DNA of 64,000 nt, from NCBI GenBank assembly GCA_900549755.1, contig URPQ01000002.1, positions 1 through 64,000 on the forward strand. Direction: 5' to 3'. Below are positions 24,165 to 33,784 of the stretch, one piece after another; the first letter of the stretch is position 1, and the number at the start of each line of letters is the position of its first letter. This stretch comes from an uncultured Oscillospiraceae bacterium (GTDB taxonomy: Bacteria > Bacillota > Clostridia > Oscillospirales > Acutalibacteraceae). The notes under the pieces were generated by a model. That model was not told the DNA's origin. It was given only the letters and a program-made list of their open reading frames with translations, and ran no database searches. A program made the position numbers and the translations under genes.

Positions 24165-25460
24165 CTATTTTAAAAGTGCATTTGCATCGTCCACCATTTT
24201 TTGATAGGTGGTTTCGTATTGCGCAAGCTTCTGGTTAATATCCTCGCCGTTTCTCACATCGTAAAGCAAGTAAAACGCCCCGTAGCCCTGCTCTAAAATT
24301 CCGTCGGTATATGTCGGTATGCAAAGATTTTTCGCAAGCTTATCATACATAGCGCGGTTTTCCGCATTTTCAAGGGCTTTTTTCTCCTTGTTATCCTCAT
24401 CCGCAGCCTTTAAAATCATATCTATAAGCATGCCCGCGCTGTAAGGAGCGTCTGAGCCGTTGGAAATGGCATAGCCCGTGGAATGTCCGAAGCTTTTACC
24501 GTCCTTATTATCAGGTCCTGCAGGGAAAGCCGTCACCCCGAAATCAATTGAGACCGAACCGCTCTTTTTCAAGGAGTTAAAGGTCGCTTCTTCATACGCG
24601 TATGCGCCGTGCATAGCCGCCTTACCCTTTAAAAATTTATTCTGACCCGTAACATAGCCGCTGCCGCAGATAACATTTTTATTGAATATATCCTGAACCG
24701 TTTCAAGCGTGTGGCGCATTTGCGGCGACTTTATATTAAGCGTGTATTTGCCTTCCTTAAACTCGACCGCCGTGCAGTTATTCGATGCCTGAAATACCTC
24801 GTCAAACATATTCTCAAGCCCCGCAATACCCGCGTCTGAGTCATTGCACTCACGCGCTATTTCAATAAAATCGTTCCAGGTCCAGCTGCCCGATTCATAG
24901 CGCTTGCGCGGCTCATCGCGGTCAAAGCCGTTTGCTTCCATAATATCGCGGTTATAATAAAGCACATACGGAGTAGCCGAAACTCCCGCGGCATAATACT
25001 TGCCGTCGAATTTAACAAACGTGTCCATTACATCGCTGTTGTGCCCTGTTACGCTGAGATCTACATAATCGTTAACGGGGGTCAGATAATTTTTCTGGTA
25101 CATTCCGAGGTACTGATCCACGCTTATATAAAATACGTCTATGGGGTCTTTGGCGGCAATTTGCGCCGCCACCTTTTGATTCCAAAGCTGCTCGCCCACA
25201 GCCTGAAGAATTTCCACCTGCTTGCCGTAGGTTTTTTCAAATTCCTTTATTGCCTTGGTGTAATAGCTGTCCTTATCACTGCCGTCATACCCGGGCACCA
25301 AAAACGAAATTTTTTTAGGCTCTTTGGCAATTTTCTCTGCGCGCTCGCCGTCCGCCGCGCCGCCCGTTCCGTTTTTTCCGCACCCCGCAAATACCGCCGA
25401 GATCATACAGATACAAAGCGCCGCGGAAATTACCAATTTAATTTTTTTCAATGTAATCAT
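24165..25460 (-). CDS. Sugar ABC transporter solute-binding lipoprotein (CUT1)
   Basis: 431 residues, a family 1 extracellular solute-binding lipoprotein. The ATG at 25460 gives a clean signal peptide ending in a lipobox AVFAGC (Cys27); earlier in-frame starts lie inside the neighbouring gene. It contains the usual YAAGVSATPYVLYYNRDIMEA-type middle and a SWTWNDF segment. It overlaps the upstream lipoprotein gene by 4 nt (ATGA). It most likely feeds the permease pair just upstream (26698-27612 and 27624-28523). Confidence 0.92.
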   Translation of the reverse strand: MITLKKIKLVISAALCICMISAVFAGCGKNGTGGAADGERAEKIAKEPKKISFLVPGYDGSDKDSYYTKAIKEFEKTYGKQVEILQAVGEQLWNQKVAAQIAAKDPIDVFYISVDQYLGMYQKNYLTPVNDYVDLSVTGHNSDVMDTFVKFDGKYYAAGVSATPYVLYYNRDIMEANGFDRDEPRKRYESGSWTWNDFIEIARECNDSDAGIAGLENMFDEVFQASNNCTAVEFKEGKYTLNIKSPQMRHTLETVQDIFNKNVICGSGYVTGQNKFLKGKAAMHGAYAYEEATFNSLKKSGSVSIDFGVTAFPAGPDNKDGKSFGHSTGYAISNGSDAPYSAGMLIDMILKAADEDNKEKKALENAENRAMYDKLAKNLCIPTYTDGILEQGYGAFYLLYDVRNGEDINQKLAQYETTYQKMVDDANALLK

Positions 25461-26701
25461 CCTTTCTGTGAAAGCTTTTCTATCATAACCGCAGCCGCAA
25501 GGCATACTCTGCCCGCGTCCGCGTTATAAAGCGGGTAAGCGTGATTTTTCATTGCTTTTGTATAAAGTCGCATATAGCTTTCCACCCTGCCCTCGTCGCC
25601 CATAATTGCGGCGGCATAAACGACCGAGCCCCAAAAAAAGCTGTCAGGCAGACTTATTTTTTCCCAGCTGCTTTTCTTTTCGCCTGTGGAAAAATTATCG
25701 TTAAAGCTTTTGTACAGCTGCCGCGCCCTCTCGCTTTCGGGCTTTAAAAGCCCGCTTGAAATCATAAACAGCTGAGATGTGGCGCAGGGGTAAAAATCGC
25801 TCCACGCAAATTTATAGGCAACCGTACCGTCGGGGGATATTGCCGTTTCGTAATATCCTTTTTTATTCCAAAGCAGATTTTCTATCCCGTTCGATACCTT
25901 TTCCTTTGCCGCCGTTATTTTACCTATAAGCTCCTTTTTATCCGCAAAAACGCTTTTATAAAGCTTTTCCGCAGCCGCAAGCCCCTCGTAAACCTCGCAG
26001 TTATCCATAAGATACTGTATTTTATAATCGGGCTTTGTTGTTGTAAGCTCTCCCTCAAAGGTTGCCAAAAGCGCGGCGGTCACGCGGTCAATATCTGCGC
26101 CGTTTTGCTTTATGTATGCGGCGTCTCCGCTTTTATTCCGGTATTTTTCCAGCACGCAAAGAAAGGTTGCCGCATAGGAATCGACCGAATCGTAATGCTT
26201 TTTGCCGTTATCGGTGTTTACCGTTTCCCGCTTCACCTTTCCGCCCGATACCTCCGCCGTGTAATCATAAACGGTGCCGTCAAGCCCGTTATAATCCGCA
26301 TCGGCGGTATTAAGGTGCGAGAAGTGCCAGTCGGCATATTTTTTGACCTGACCGAGGTATTTATCGCTTTCAAGCATTGCAAGCGCCGCAAAATCGGAAA
26401 AATAGGGGTTAAGCGTCAGCTTTCCGTCCGCCGCATATGTCATGGGCAAAGCTCCGTTATCAAGCTGAAGCGACGCAAGCCACGCGGTCTCCCCTTCAAC
26501 TATTTCCTTGTAAAGCGATATTTGCTCCTCGCGGCTAAGCGTTGCTTTTTTCAAAATATCGGCTGCCGCAGGCGGCGTTTGAGAGCTGTCTGTATGCCCG
26601 CCCGTTTCAGAAGAAAGGCTTTTTTCATTTGCACAGCCTGCCGCGGATATTACAAAAAGCGATATCAGCACGGCTGCCGTTAAACGTATACCTGTTTTCA
26701 T
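25457..26701 (-). CDS. Lipoprotein with helical putative glycan-active domain
   Basis: 414 residues: a lipoprotein signal ending SAAGC (Cys23), a short linker, then an alpha-helical domain paralogous to the one at 19641-21614 (shared WxASLQLDNGAL, NPYFSDFAAL, DSYAATFL, YLMDNCEVYEG, PLYNADAG). The anchored copy next to the binding protein and the secreted one downstream suggest sequential attack on the same glycan, outside and at the cell surface. Conserved Asp/Glu residues in DNCEVY are candidates for the active site. The start is set by the lipobox; the longer frame is an artefact of overlap with the permease gene. Confidence 0.78.
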   Translation of the reverse strand: MKTGIRLTAAVLISLFVISAAGCANEKSLSSETGGHTDSSQTPPAAADILKKATLSREEQISLYKEIVEGETAWLASLQLDNGALPMTYAADGKLTLNPYFSDFAALAMLESDKYLGQVKKYADWHFSHLNTADADYNGLDGTVYDYTAEVSGGKVKRETVNTDNGKKHYDSVDSYAATFLCVLEKYRNKSGDAAYIKQNGADIDRVTAALLATFEGELTTTKPDYKIQYLMDNCEVYEGLAAAEKLYKSVFADKKELIGKITAAKEKVSNGIENLLWNKKGYYETAISPDGTVAYKFAWSDFYPCATSQLFMISSGLLKPESERARQLYKSFNDNFSTGEKKSSWEKISLPDSFFWGSVVYAAAIMGDEGRVESYMRLYTKAMKNHAYPLYNADAGRVCLAAAVMIEKLSQKG

Positions 26702-27612
26702 CCTACAATACCGGTCCTTTCTATTCCCTCTGTAAAATATTTTTGCACCACTGCGTAAAAGCCTATCAGCGGCAGCGCGGTTATAAGGCACGCCGCCGAA
26801 AGTATGGAATCGCTGAGCAGCTTTATATCCGAGCCTGTTGTAAGTCCCGACATATTTTGCAGTTGATTGCCAAGCGATGTTGAAACGCCCGTAAGCGCAA
26901 TGGAAAGAGGAAAATTTTTATTGAGCAGCATACCCGTAAGCGAATAATCGTTGTAATACCAAACAACCGAAAACACCGTTACCGTAAGTATTGCCGCGGA
27001 GACGTTGGGCACCATTATTTTTATAAAGGTTTCAAGCGGGTTGCAGCCGTCAATAAACGACGCTTCCTCAAGCTCCTTTGGCATATTTATAAAATACTGC
27101 CTGAAAATAAATATATACAGTCCCGAGCGTATACCCGTTCCGAGCAGCGCCTGAACATAAAACTGCGCGTAGGTATCAAGCAGACCCATTGTTTTAAGAT
27201 TTACATAGAGCGGTATCATATACGATTCCGTAGGAACTATGATATTGAAGATCAAAAGCCCGAACAGCAGATTTCGGAATTTAAACCTGAAACGCGCAAA
27301 GCCGTAAGCGATAAAAAGACACGAAACCACCTGAAAAATAACGCAGGGCAGCACAATAAGCAGCGTGTTTTTAAAGGACTCGCCGAATTTCAGCAGTTCA
27401 AGCGCCGTTTTAAAGCTGAAAAGGTTAAACCCACTCGGAATCCATACAACTGTCGGGTCAAGCGTATCATTTACGGATTTGAAGGAGTTTGAAAGCATAA
27501 ACAGCACCGGATAAAGCATTACAAACCCCACGCCCACCAAAAACACGGCGCGCAAAATTGATTTCACAAGCCTTACGGAGCGTTTTTTTGAAAGTATTAT
27601 CTTCTTGTTCAT
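26698..27612 (-). CDS. CUT1 ABC sugar permease (MalG-like)
   Basis: 304 residues, six predicted membrane helices, with the cytoplasmic EAA loop EASFIDGCNPLETFIKIMVPN near residues 196-216, which docks the ATPase. It pairs with the MalF-like permease 12 bp upstream. No ATPase gene is in the locus, so a shared MsmX-type ATPase encoded elsewhere is likely, as is usual for Firmicute CUT1 systems. It overlaps the next gene by 4 nt. Confidence 0.92.
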   Translation of the reverse strand: MNKKIILSKKRSVRLVKSILRAVFLVGVGFVMLYPVLFMLSNSFKSVNDTLDPTVVWIPSGFNLFSFKTALELLKFGESFKNTLLIVLPCVIFQVVSCLFIAYGFARFRFKFRNLLFGLLIFNIIVPTESYMIPLYVNLKTMGLLDTYAQFYVQALLGTGIRSGLYIFIFRQYFINMPKELEEASFIDGCNPLETFIKIMVPNVSAAILTVTVFSVVWYYNDYSLTGMLLNKNFPLSIALTGVSTSLGNQLQNMSGLTTGSDIKLLSDSILSAACLITALPLIGFYAVVQKYFTEGIERTGIVG

Positions 27613-27623
27613 TTCTACGCCCC

Positions 27624-28523
27624 TTAATTTCCCGAATAAACAACAAACCGCTTTGAAATAAGCTGTATCAAACCGATTATAAGCAGAATACAGAAAAAGT
27701 ATATTACCCCTATGGTAGCGCTGTATGTGTAGTTATTATTTGTGTAATAGCTGCGCAGCAGCTGCATTACCTTATTATCGTAATCGGTAAAGCCGTCTAT
27801 CACTGTATATATAACCGAAACCAAAAGCGTAGGTGTAACGGTTGGAAAGGTTATCTTCCAAAACTTTTCCCAGGCGGTTGCGCCGTCCATTACCGCCGCC
27901 TCGTAAAACGAAGACGGGATATTGTTTATAGCCGAAAGCAGCAGTAATATCTGCACGCCGCTTTGCCAGGTTAAATCAAACATACTGTTTATAATATCGG
28001 TAATCGATTTCGTAACCGCCTCGGGCAGTCCGAGCTCCGAAAAAACCGCCACCAGATCAGGAGCCTTAAACATATACCCCGGCGACATATCCGTAACGCC
28101 CGAGCCGCTCATCATAACCTTATCCTGTAATATACTGATTATTACGCCCGAGGCGATTATAACAGGAAAGAAAAATACGGTTCTTGCAAGACTTCTGCCT
28201 ATAAACCTTTCCTTCAAAACCACGGCTATAAGCAGGCTGAACGCCGTTATCATAACCACGCGCGGAAAGACCGACGCCACAGACCCCGTAAGATACTGAA
28301 GAAAGAAGGTATCCTTTGTGAAAAGGTAGGAATAATTGGAAAGCCCGGTAAAATCGGTTTTAAAGCCGTTTCCGCTGACAGTAAGGTTGCAAAAGGAATA
28401 TATAACCGATTGCGCCATGGGAACGGCGAAAAACACCGTTATACCTACAATCCACGGAGCTATAAAAAGCCACGCCCAGCGTGCCTTCTGCTTTTCAAGC
28501 CCGCCGCCTTTATTGCTTTTCAT
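27624..28523 (-). CDS. CUT1 ABC sugar permease (MalF-like)
   Basis: 299 residues with six membrane helices and an EAA-type loop EAAVMDGATAWEKFWKITFP. It has a longer periplasmic loop between helices, as in MalF homologues. I chose the ATG at 28523 because a GGGGAGG site lies 7 nt upstream; the ATG at 28529 is too close to it. It lies 2 nt after the DUF5696 gene. Partner of the MalG-like permease downstream. Confidence 0.92.
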   Translation of the reverse strand: MKSNKGGGLEKQKARWAWLFIAPWIVGITVFFAVPMAQSVIYSFCNLTVSGNGFKTDFTGLSNYSYLFTKDTFFLQYLTGSVASVFPRVVMITAFSLLIAVVLKERFIGRSLARTVFFFPVIIASGVIISILQDKVMMSGSGVTDMSPGYMFKAPDLVAVFSELGLPEAVTKSITDIINSMFDLTWQSGVQILLLLSAINNIPSSFYEAAVMDGATAWEKFWKITFPTVTPTLLVSVIYTVIDGFTDYDNKVMQLLRSYYTNNNYTYSATIGVIYFFCILLIIGLIQLISKRFVVYSGN

Positions 28524-28525
28524 AA

Positions 28526-30781
28526 TCATTCCTCCCCCTTAAGACTCCACCCGATAGGTGAAAACCCCTTTGCCGGAACGGATATACCGCTGTTTTCATA
28601 CGGCGCATCGCCGTAATTTACATATACGCCCATACCGTTTTCAAAAATCGTTTCGGTAACATTGGGCGATAAACGCTTGTGCGAGACCATTTTCTTATCG
28701 GAAACGGCGGCAAAATACTCCGCCGAAATTTTATATTTGCTAAGCGCAGATACCTTGCAAAGCCCGAAATCTATATATGAGTATTCATCGGCAAGCGTAT
28801 CGGAAAGCTCTCCCGCGTTTTCAAAGCCAAAGGCGTATTTCAGCGCCGTTCCCGCCTCAAGCGCCTTTAAAAATGCGGTGTTTTCATCACTTTGACCGTT
28901 AATATCGGGCGATGTCAGGTAAACCGAACCGTGCAGCGCCATTGCGTAAAACGGAATTTCATACTGTGAAAACAAATAGCTGCCCGAATAAAGCGGCGTA
29001 TCGGTTATGGCATAGGCTGAGGAAAAGCCGTAAGCGCAGGCGTTCGGAATTACTGTTTTCCCATTTTCCGAAAGTTTTTTAAGTGCCGCCGTCCATAATT
29101 TTTCGCTTTGTGCTCTGTCTGTCGCACGATCACCCAAATCGGAATATATCTTGTTCCCGAGCGCCCCCACGGAATAACCCGAAGCGTTAAATTTATTGAA
29201 TTCCCCGCATACCGCATTTACTGCGCCTGTAATTCTTTCGGGGCTTAAAAGATATTTAAAGGGCGCTTTATCCGTTTTTTGAAAGGTGCTCATTTTATAC
29301 CTGTAATCAATTACGGGTTCTTTGCGCACCGTTTGCGCGGACGCGGATTTTTTGGAATATCCGTGTTCGCTCTTAGGCATATCGGTAAAATTCAGCCCCA
29401 AATACGCCTTTATGCCGAGCTTTTCGGCAGTGCTTAAAAAAGCGTTAAGCCCGCTTTTGCCGCCGAGAGCGCGCTCGGGCTTTAAATCGGCGGTAATTCC
29501 GCTTTCATCGGCATTTTTGTACCAATAAAGGTAATTAACCGAAAAATCCTCAACGCCGCCCTGCTTTAAGGCCTTTACCGTTTTTTCAGCCGCTTTAAAA
29601 TCCGTAATCGGCATTACCCGCTTTACGGGCAGCCCCAAAACGCTTTGCTGCTTAACAGCCCCGCCTATAATATCAACAAAAAGCGCGCTGCCCTCCGCTT
29701 TCAGGGCTTTAAGCCCCTCTTCCTCGGCAAGGTAATTTCTGTAAGAAGCTGCCATACCGTTATAATCCGCCGAATCGCAGACGCGGTACTCCACCGAAAA
29801 CTTTTCTGCAGAGCAGGGCTTGCCTTCAAACATATTGACCTGGGTATTTTCAAAGGTTTTCTGGCTCACACTCACAAGAATATTTTCCCTGTAAACATAT
29901 TCCGCGCAAACGGTGGTATAGGGTCTTTTTGCCGTGCTGCCGTCGGCATTCACAACCGCCCTTGCCGCAGCGTTTGTAATAATTGCGCAAAATGCGGCGT
30001 TGTTTCTTTTTACTCCGAACACGGGAAGATAAGCCTTTGATTGCGGCAATGTTCTTGTGTTTTGCTCCACAGCGCAATCCTCGCCGTAAATTCTCGCCGA
30101 ATACCTTTGTTCCGAATAGCCGAAGGAGGATATTGCTCCGCAGCCGTCGGGAATAAACACATACCCGTCGTCGCTGTCAGCGCCGGCGGAAAATCCCGGC
30201 AGCAGCGTTACGGAAGTAAGCTTTACAAGATTGCTCTTTTCCTTTATTTGCGAAGAAATTATTTCCGCGCGAAAGCCGTAATCGGTAACCGTAAGCTCAA
30301 TCGGTATTAAAAAGCCCGCGCTTTCAAAATAAAATTCAATTCTTGCACCGTTTTTTATCCTTTTAACCGAAAATGTTTTCCTTTTAACGGCGGCGGACGT
30401 ACTGTTTTGCTCGGAAATATTGGAGTCGCGGTCGGCGTATTTTATTTTAATCACGCTTGAAAGCTCCGAAACGGCTGCGGTTTTCAGTCCCTCAATGTCG
30501 TAGAGTCCGTCGGGAGCGCTTGAAAAAAGGGTGTCGTTTTTCTTGTCAAGCAATGTTACCGCCGCGTCAAGCGAGCTTACCGAAAGTCTGAAGCGGCCGT
30601 TTTCTGCGATAATATCCCCATCGTTTTCGGGTGAAAAATCAATCTGCGTCAGCTTTTCCGTAACCGTACCGCCGCTGTCGCTCGAACGTGAGGCAACCGA
30701 TAAAAGAAGAATTATTCCGCCCACCGCACAAAACGAAAGCGCAAAACCGAGAATATTTTTTAAAAGTACCTTTCTTTTCAT
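28526..30781 (-). CDS. DUF5696-domain membrane-anchored protein
   Basis: 751 residues with an N-terminal membrane helix (about 10-30) and a large extracellular region containing a beta-sandwich half and a TIM-barrel-like half (segments such as YLPVFGVKRNNAAFCAI, DFSVNYLYWYKN and AYLGLNFTDMP). This matches the DUF5696 family that accompanies CUT1 transporters in Clostridia and Paenibacilli; the biochemical role is not known. Its position between the two transporter modules suggests a surface glycan-binding or hydrolytic partner. Confidence 0.8.
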   Translation of the reverse strand: MKRKVLLKNILGFALSFCAVGGIILLLSVASRSSDSGGTVTEKLTQIDFSPENDGDIIAENGRFRLSVSSLDAAVTLLDKKNDTLFSSAPDGLYDIEGLKTAAVSELSSVIKIKYADRDSNISEQNSTSAAVKRKTFSVKRIKNGARIEFYFESAGFLIPIELTVTDYGFRAEIISSQIKEKSNLVKLTSVTLLPGFSAGADSDDGYVFIPDGCGAISSFGYSEQRYSARIYGEDCAVEQNTRTLPQSKAYLPVFGVKRNNAAFCAIITNAAARAVVNADGSTAKRPYTTVCAEYVYRENILVSVSQKTFENTQVNMFEGKPCSAEKFSVEYRVCDSADYNGMAASYRNYLAEEEGLKALKAEGSALFVDIIGGAVKQQSVLGLPVKRVMPITDFKAAEKTVKALKQGGVEDFSVNYLYWYKNADESGITADLKPERALGGKSGLNAFLSTAEKLGIKAYLGLNFTDMPKSEHGYSKKSASAQTVRKEPVIDYRYKMSTFQKTDKAPFKYLLSPERITGAVNAVCGEFNKFNASGYSVGALGNKIYSDLGDRATDRAQSEKLWTAALKKLSENGKTVIPNACAYGFSSAYAITDTPLYSGSYLFSQYEIPFYAMALHGSVYLTSPDINGQSDENTAFLKALEAGTALKYAFGFENAGELSDTLADEYSYIDFGLCKVSALSKYKISAEYFAAVSDKKMVSHKRLSPNVTETIFENGMGVYVNYGDAPYENSGISVPAKGFSPIGWSLKGEE

Positions 30782-30792
30782 ACAAACACCCC

Positions 30793-32880
30793 CTACGCCC
30801 TTATTTCGCTTATTACCATTGAAATAAAGCTCAAAAGCTGCGCGAACATACTGTACGCCACGGTGATAATAAGTATTAAAAGATACATACCGAATACGCT
30901 GCCGAAAAGGACAAGCAGCGCCTTGCCGCCGCTGTACTCATGAACCTCTTTGTTGGAAACAAAAATGTGCACCGCCGTCCATATAAGACCGACCGACCTG
31001 ATTATTCCGTAAAACGCCTGCTCTTTAAGCGAAAAAACGTTTGATGAAACCAAAAGCGTAACCTCGGTTATAATAAGCGGGATAAGCGCGTATGAGGTAA
31101 ATATTATTATTTCACCGAATTTACCCTTACCGTCCGCCAATGTGGAGACCGCCCAATTGCATATAACAAACAGCAGGAATATTCCGAGAGTTTCGGCAAG
31201 TACGGCAAAAATATTGAACTGTCTGCCCGAATCGGGGTTATAGTGAAACGCCGTAAGCTGCGTGGATATAATACCTACCGCCGTAAATACGCATAGTATT
31301 ACCGCCGCGCATATCCCGCTGCCCTGCTTTGTTTCTTTAAGTAGGGAATACCCCTTAAACGGGCTTTTAAGACAGTAAAACGGATAACTGCGTGCGCTTA
31401 ATACGCGGTTGTATTCGTTTATAACCCGCCTTTCGCTTACCGTAAGCGCCGCAACAATACCGAGTAAGACCGCCGCAACCCCGATAACTAAGAACACAAA
31501 GCCCCTGCGCATTGCTTCGTCCCGCCGTGCGGCAAATGCGTTCGAGTAGTTTTGTCGACTGTTGCCTGTTTTGTAGTATTTCATAGCGGCGGCATAATCG
31601 CCCGTGCGCTCGCGGATTTTTCCCATACCTATATTGGCAAGCTCGTAATATGCGTCCTGCTTTAATATGGCTTTCCAATGCTCTTCCGATTCTCCGTACA
31701 GCCCTTTATTGTAAAGCGAAAGCGCCGCTCTTACATTAAGCGCGAAATCGGTCGGTTCAAAAATATGCAGTCCGCCTATTCCGCTGTCAAGCACAATTAT
31801 TTTGTCGCCGAGCGTATCAATCGCCACGGGCGATACAAACGTGCCCCTTCTGTTGCCCGCTCCGCCGAAGGCATAAAGCAGGTTGGTGCTGCCGTCATAC
31901 TGAAAAAGGCGTTTTCGGGTTGAGTCAAGCAGTGTTATATAGCCCTCGCCGTCAACCGCTATATCGGAAAACGAGGTGGTTATGTCAAGATTTGAAACAC
32001 TGTCGAAATAGGTTTCCGAATCGCCGTAAAACGCCTCGTTGCCCTCGTCATCAAGCAATATATTCACACTGTTAGGGTTGATTTTCCTTACCTGTCCGCC
32101 GCTGCTGCCCGTTCCCGATTTTACGGTGTAAACAAAATTTTCACGGTCAATATCAAACTGAACAAATGAAACCGGAACGCTTCTTTGCAGACCCGCCGCA
32201 GCGTCGCTTGAAAGTATGCGCCGCCAAATTCGGTTCATAATAACCTTTAAATTCACTTCGACCCGGTTGCTGCCGAAAAATCCTAAAAAGCTGCCGTCCG
32301 TATCATATTGCAGAGCGCCCGAATATGTATTGGCCGAAATTACATATACCACACCCGCGCTGTCTGCCAATACGTGGGTCGGTGCAAATTCAAAACCGCT
32401 TTCCACCTTATCGGCAGGCGGTGCAGAAATGACCGATGTGATATTACCGTTGTTATCCGCCGTATAAACCGCCGCGCCGCTTTTATCGGCAACATATATC
32501 TTATCGGACGCGGAAACAAAAATCCCCTCCGCACCGCTGAGGTCTACCCTGTTTCCGTTTCTTATAAGCCTAATATCTCTTTCAAACTCAAGGCTTGAGC
32601 TTAAAACCGCAATGCGGCTGTTGCCGCTGTCAAGAATATATATTTCGCCATTTTCCGAAACATAAATATCCTTAGGGTCATTAAGCTGCACCCCGCCGAA
32701 GCTTTTTTTGCCCGAAATCGGCGCATATGCCTTATACGGCTCGGGAACAGCCTGCGAAACACCCGATGAATCATAGGTATAGCTGAAAGAGGTCTCGCCG
32801 TCGGCAAAAACGCCGACAGACGTCCAAACGCCCATAAAAACGGCAATTATTAAAATTATCAGCGGTTTGACGCGTTTCAA
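30793..32880 (-). CDS. NHL-propeller / TPR / Yip1 membrane protein
   Basis: 695 residues in three parts. After a signal peptide (1-26) come NHL-type beta-propeller blades (about 45-375; repeated D-x-Y-V and G-x-I-x-V-LDSG patterns such as IYILDSGNSRIAVL and IIVLDSGIGGLHIF). A TPR-like pair follows (about 380-430; KGLYGESEEHW, ANIGMGKIRERTGDYAAAMKYY), then a C-terminal membrane domain (about 460-690) of the Yip1 type with six or so helices. Such proteins recur with DUF5696 and CUT1 genes. A role in organising the transport complex at the membrane is inference. Confidence 0.8.
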   Translation of the reverse strand: MKRVKPLIILIIAVFMGVWTSVGVFADGETSFSYTYDSSGVSQAVPEPYKAYAPISGKKSFGGVQLNDPKDIYVSENGEIYILDSGNSRIAVLSSSLEFERDIRLIRNGNRVDLSGAEGIFVSASDKIYVADKSGAAVYTADNNGNITSVISAPPADKVESGFEFAPTHVLADSAGVVYVISANTYSGALQYDTDGSFLGFFGSNRVEVNLKVIMNRIWRRILSSDAAAGLQRSVPVSFVQFDIDRENFVYTVKSGTGSSGGQVRKINPNSVNILLDDEGNEAFYGDSETYFDSVSNLDITTSFSDIAVDGEGYITLLDSTRKRLFQYDGSTNLLYAFGGAGNRRGTFVSPVAIDTLGDKIIVLDSGIGGLHIFEPTDFALNVRAALSLYNKGLYGESEEHWKAILKQDAYYELANIGMGKIRERTGDYAAAMKYYKTGNSRQNYSNAFAARRDEAMRRGFVFLVIGVAAVLLGIVAALTVSERRVINEYNRVLSARSYPFYCLKSPFKGYSLLKETKQGSGICAAVILCVFTAVGIISTQLTAFHYNPDSGRQFNIFAVLAETLGIFLLFVICNWAVSTLADGKGKFGEIIIFTSYALIPLIITEVTLLVSSNVFSLKEQAFYGIIRSVGLIWTAVHIFVSNKEVHEYSGGKALLVLFGSVFGMYLLILIITVAYSMFAQLLSFISMVISEIRA

Positions 32881-32897
32881 GAAAGTTCCCCTCCTCT

Positions 32898-33764
32898 TTA
32901 TTTCATTCCCGAGCTTGACATTGTTTCTATTATGCGTGATTGCGACGCTATGAAAAGTATTATCGGCGGCAGCATAAGTAAGAGCGAAAGCGCCGAACCC
33001 GCTCCTGCACGGGCTGTACCGCCCGCCACAACCTGGCTTAAAAGCGAGGATACCATTTTTATCTTTTCATCATACACTAACTGCGACATCTGCGTAGCGC
33101 CTGTAGTGTTCCATATTGTCTGAAAAGAAAATATCATAACGGTAAGCCACGCCGGTTTAACGTTGGGCATTGCGATCTGCCAAAATATTCTAAGCTCGCC
33201 CGCACCGTCTATTCTTGCCGCTTCAAGCATAGCCTCGGGTATCTGCCCCATAAAATTCATCATAAGGTAAAGCCCCAGCGCCGATTGAACCGAGGGCAGT
33301 ATATATGCCCAGTAGGTATTTATCATACCGAACCTCGACATAACGATATACTGCGGTATAAGCATTGCGGCGGAAGTAAAAAGCAATGACCATTTAACAA
33401 TATTTGAAAAAAGATTTTTGCCCACAAAGCTGTGCTTCGCAAGCGGATACGCCGCCATACTTGAAAGCACCAAATGCCCAACGGTTGCCGTTACGCTTAT
33501 AAACACCGTATTGAAAACATACTTTGAAAGCGGCACCCAAAAGGTGTCGGCAAGAACGCCCACCTGAACAAAGTTATCGAGCGTGGGTCTTCTTACAAAC
33601 AGGCGCGGCGGGAAAATATATATTTCGTCAAGCGGCTTAAATGCCGCACTCACCGCATAAATCGTAGGCAAAAGCATAAATAACGCACCGGCGAAAAGAA
33701 AAATGAATATAACCGCCGTGCCGCCGAATGAACGGTTAAGCCGCTTATGAAAACGCTTTTTCAC
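32898..33764 (-). CDS. CUT1 ABC sugar permease (MalG-like), second transporter
   Basis: 288 residues, six predicted membrane helices, EAA loop EAARIDGAGELRIFWQIAMPN. It differs clearly from the other MalG-like protein in the locus and pairs with the permease at 33785-34699. It probably serves the large binding protein at 34696-37548, so two CUT1 systems are encoded in one locus. Confidence 0.92.
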   Translation of the reverse strand: MKKRFHKRLNRSFGGTAVIFIFLFAGALFMLLPTIYAVSAAFKPLDEIYIFPPRLFVRRPTLDNFVQVGVLADTFWVPLSKYVFNTVFISVTATVGHLVLSSMAAYPLAKHSFVGKNLFSNIVKWSLLFTSAAMLIPQYIVMSRFGMINTYWAYILPSVQSALGLYLMMNFMGQIPEAMLEAARIDGAGELRIFWQIAMPNVKPAWLTVMIFSFQTIWNTTGATQMSQLVYDEKIKMVSSLLSQVVAGGTARAGAGSALSLLLMLPPIILFIASQSRIIETMSSSGMK

Positions 33765-33784
33765 TGAATGTTTTCACTCCCCCG

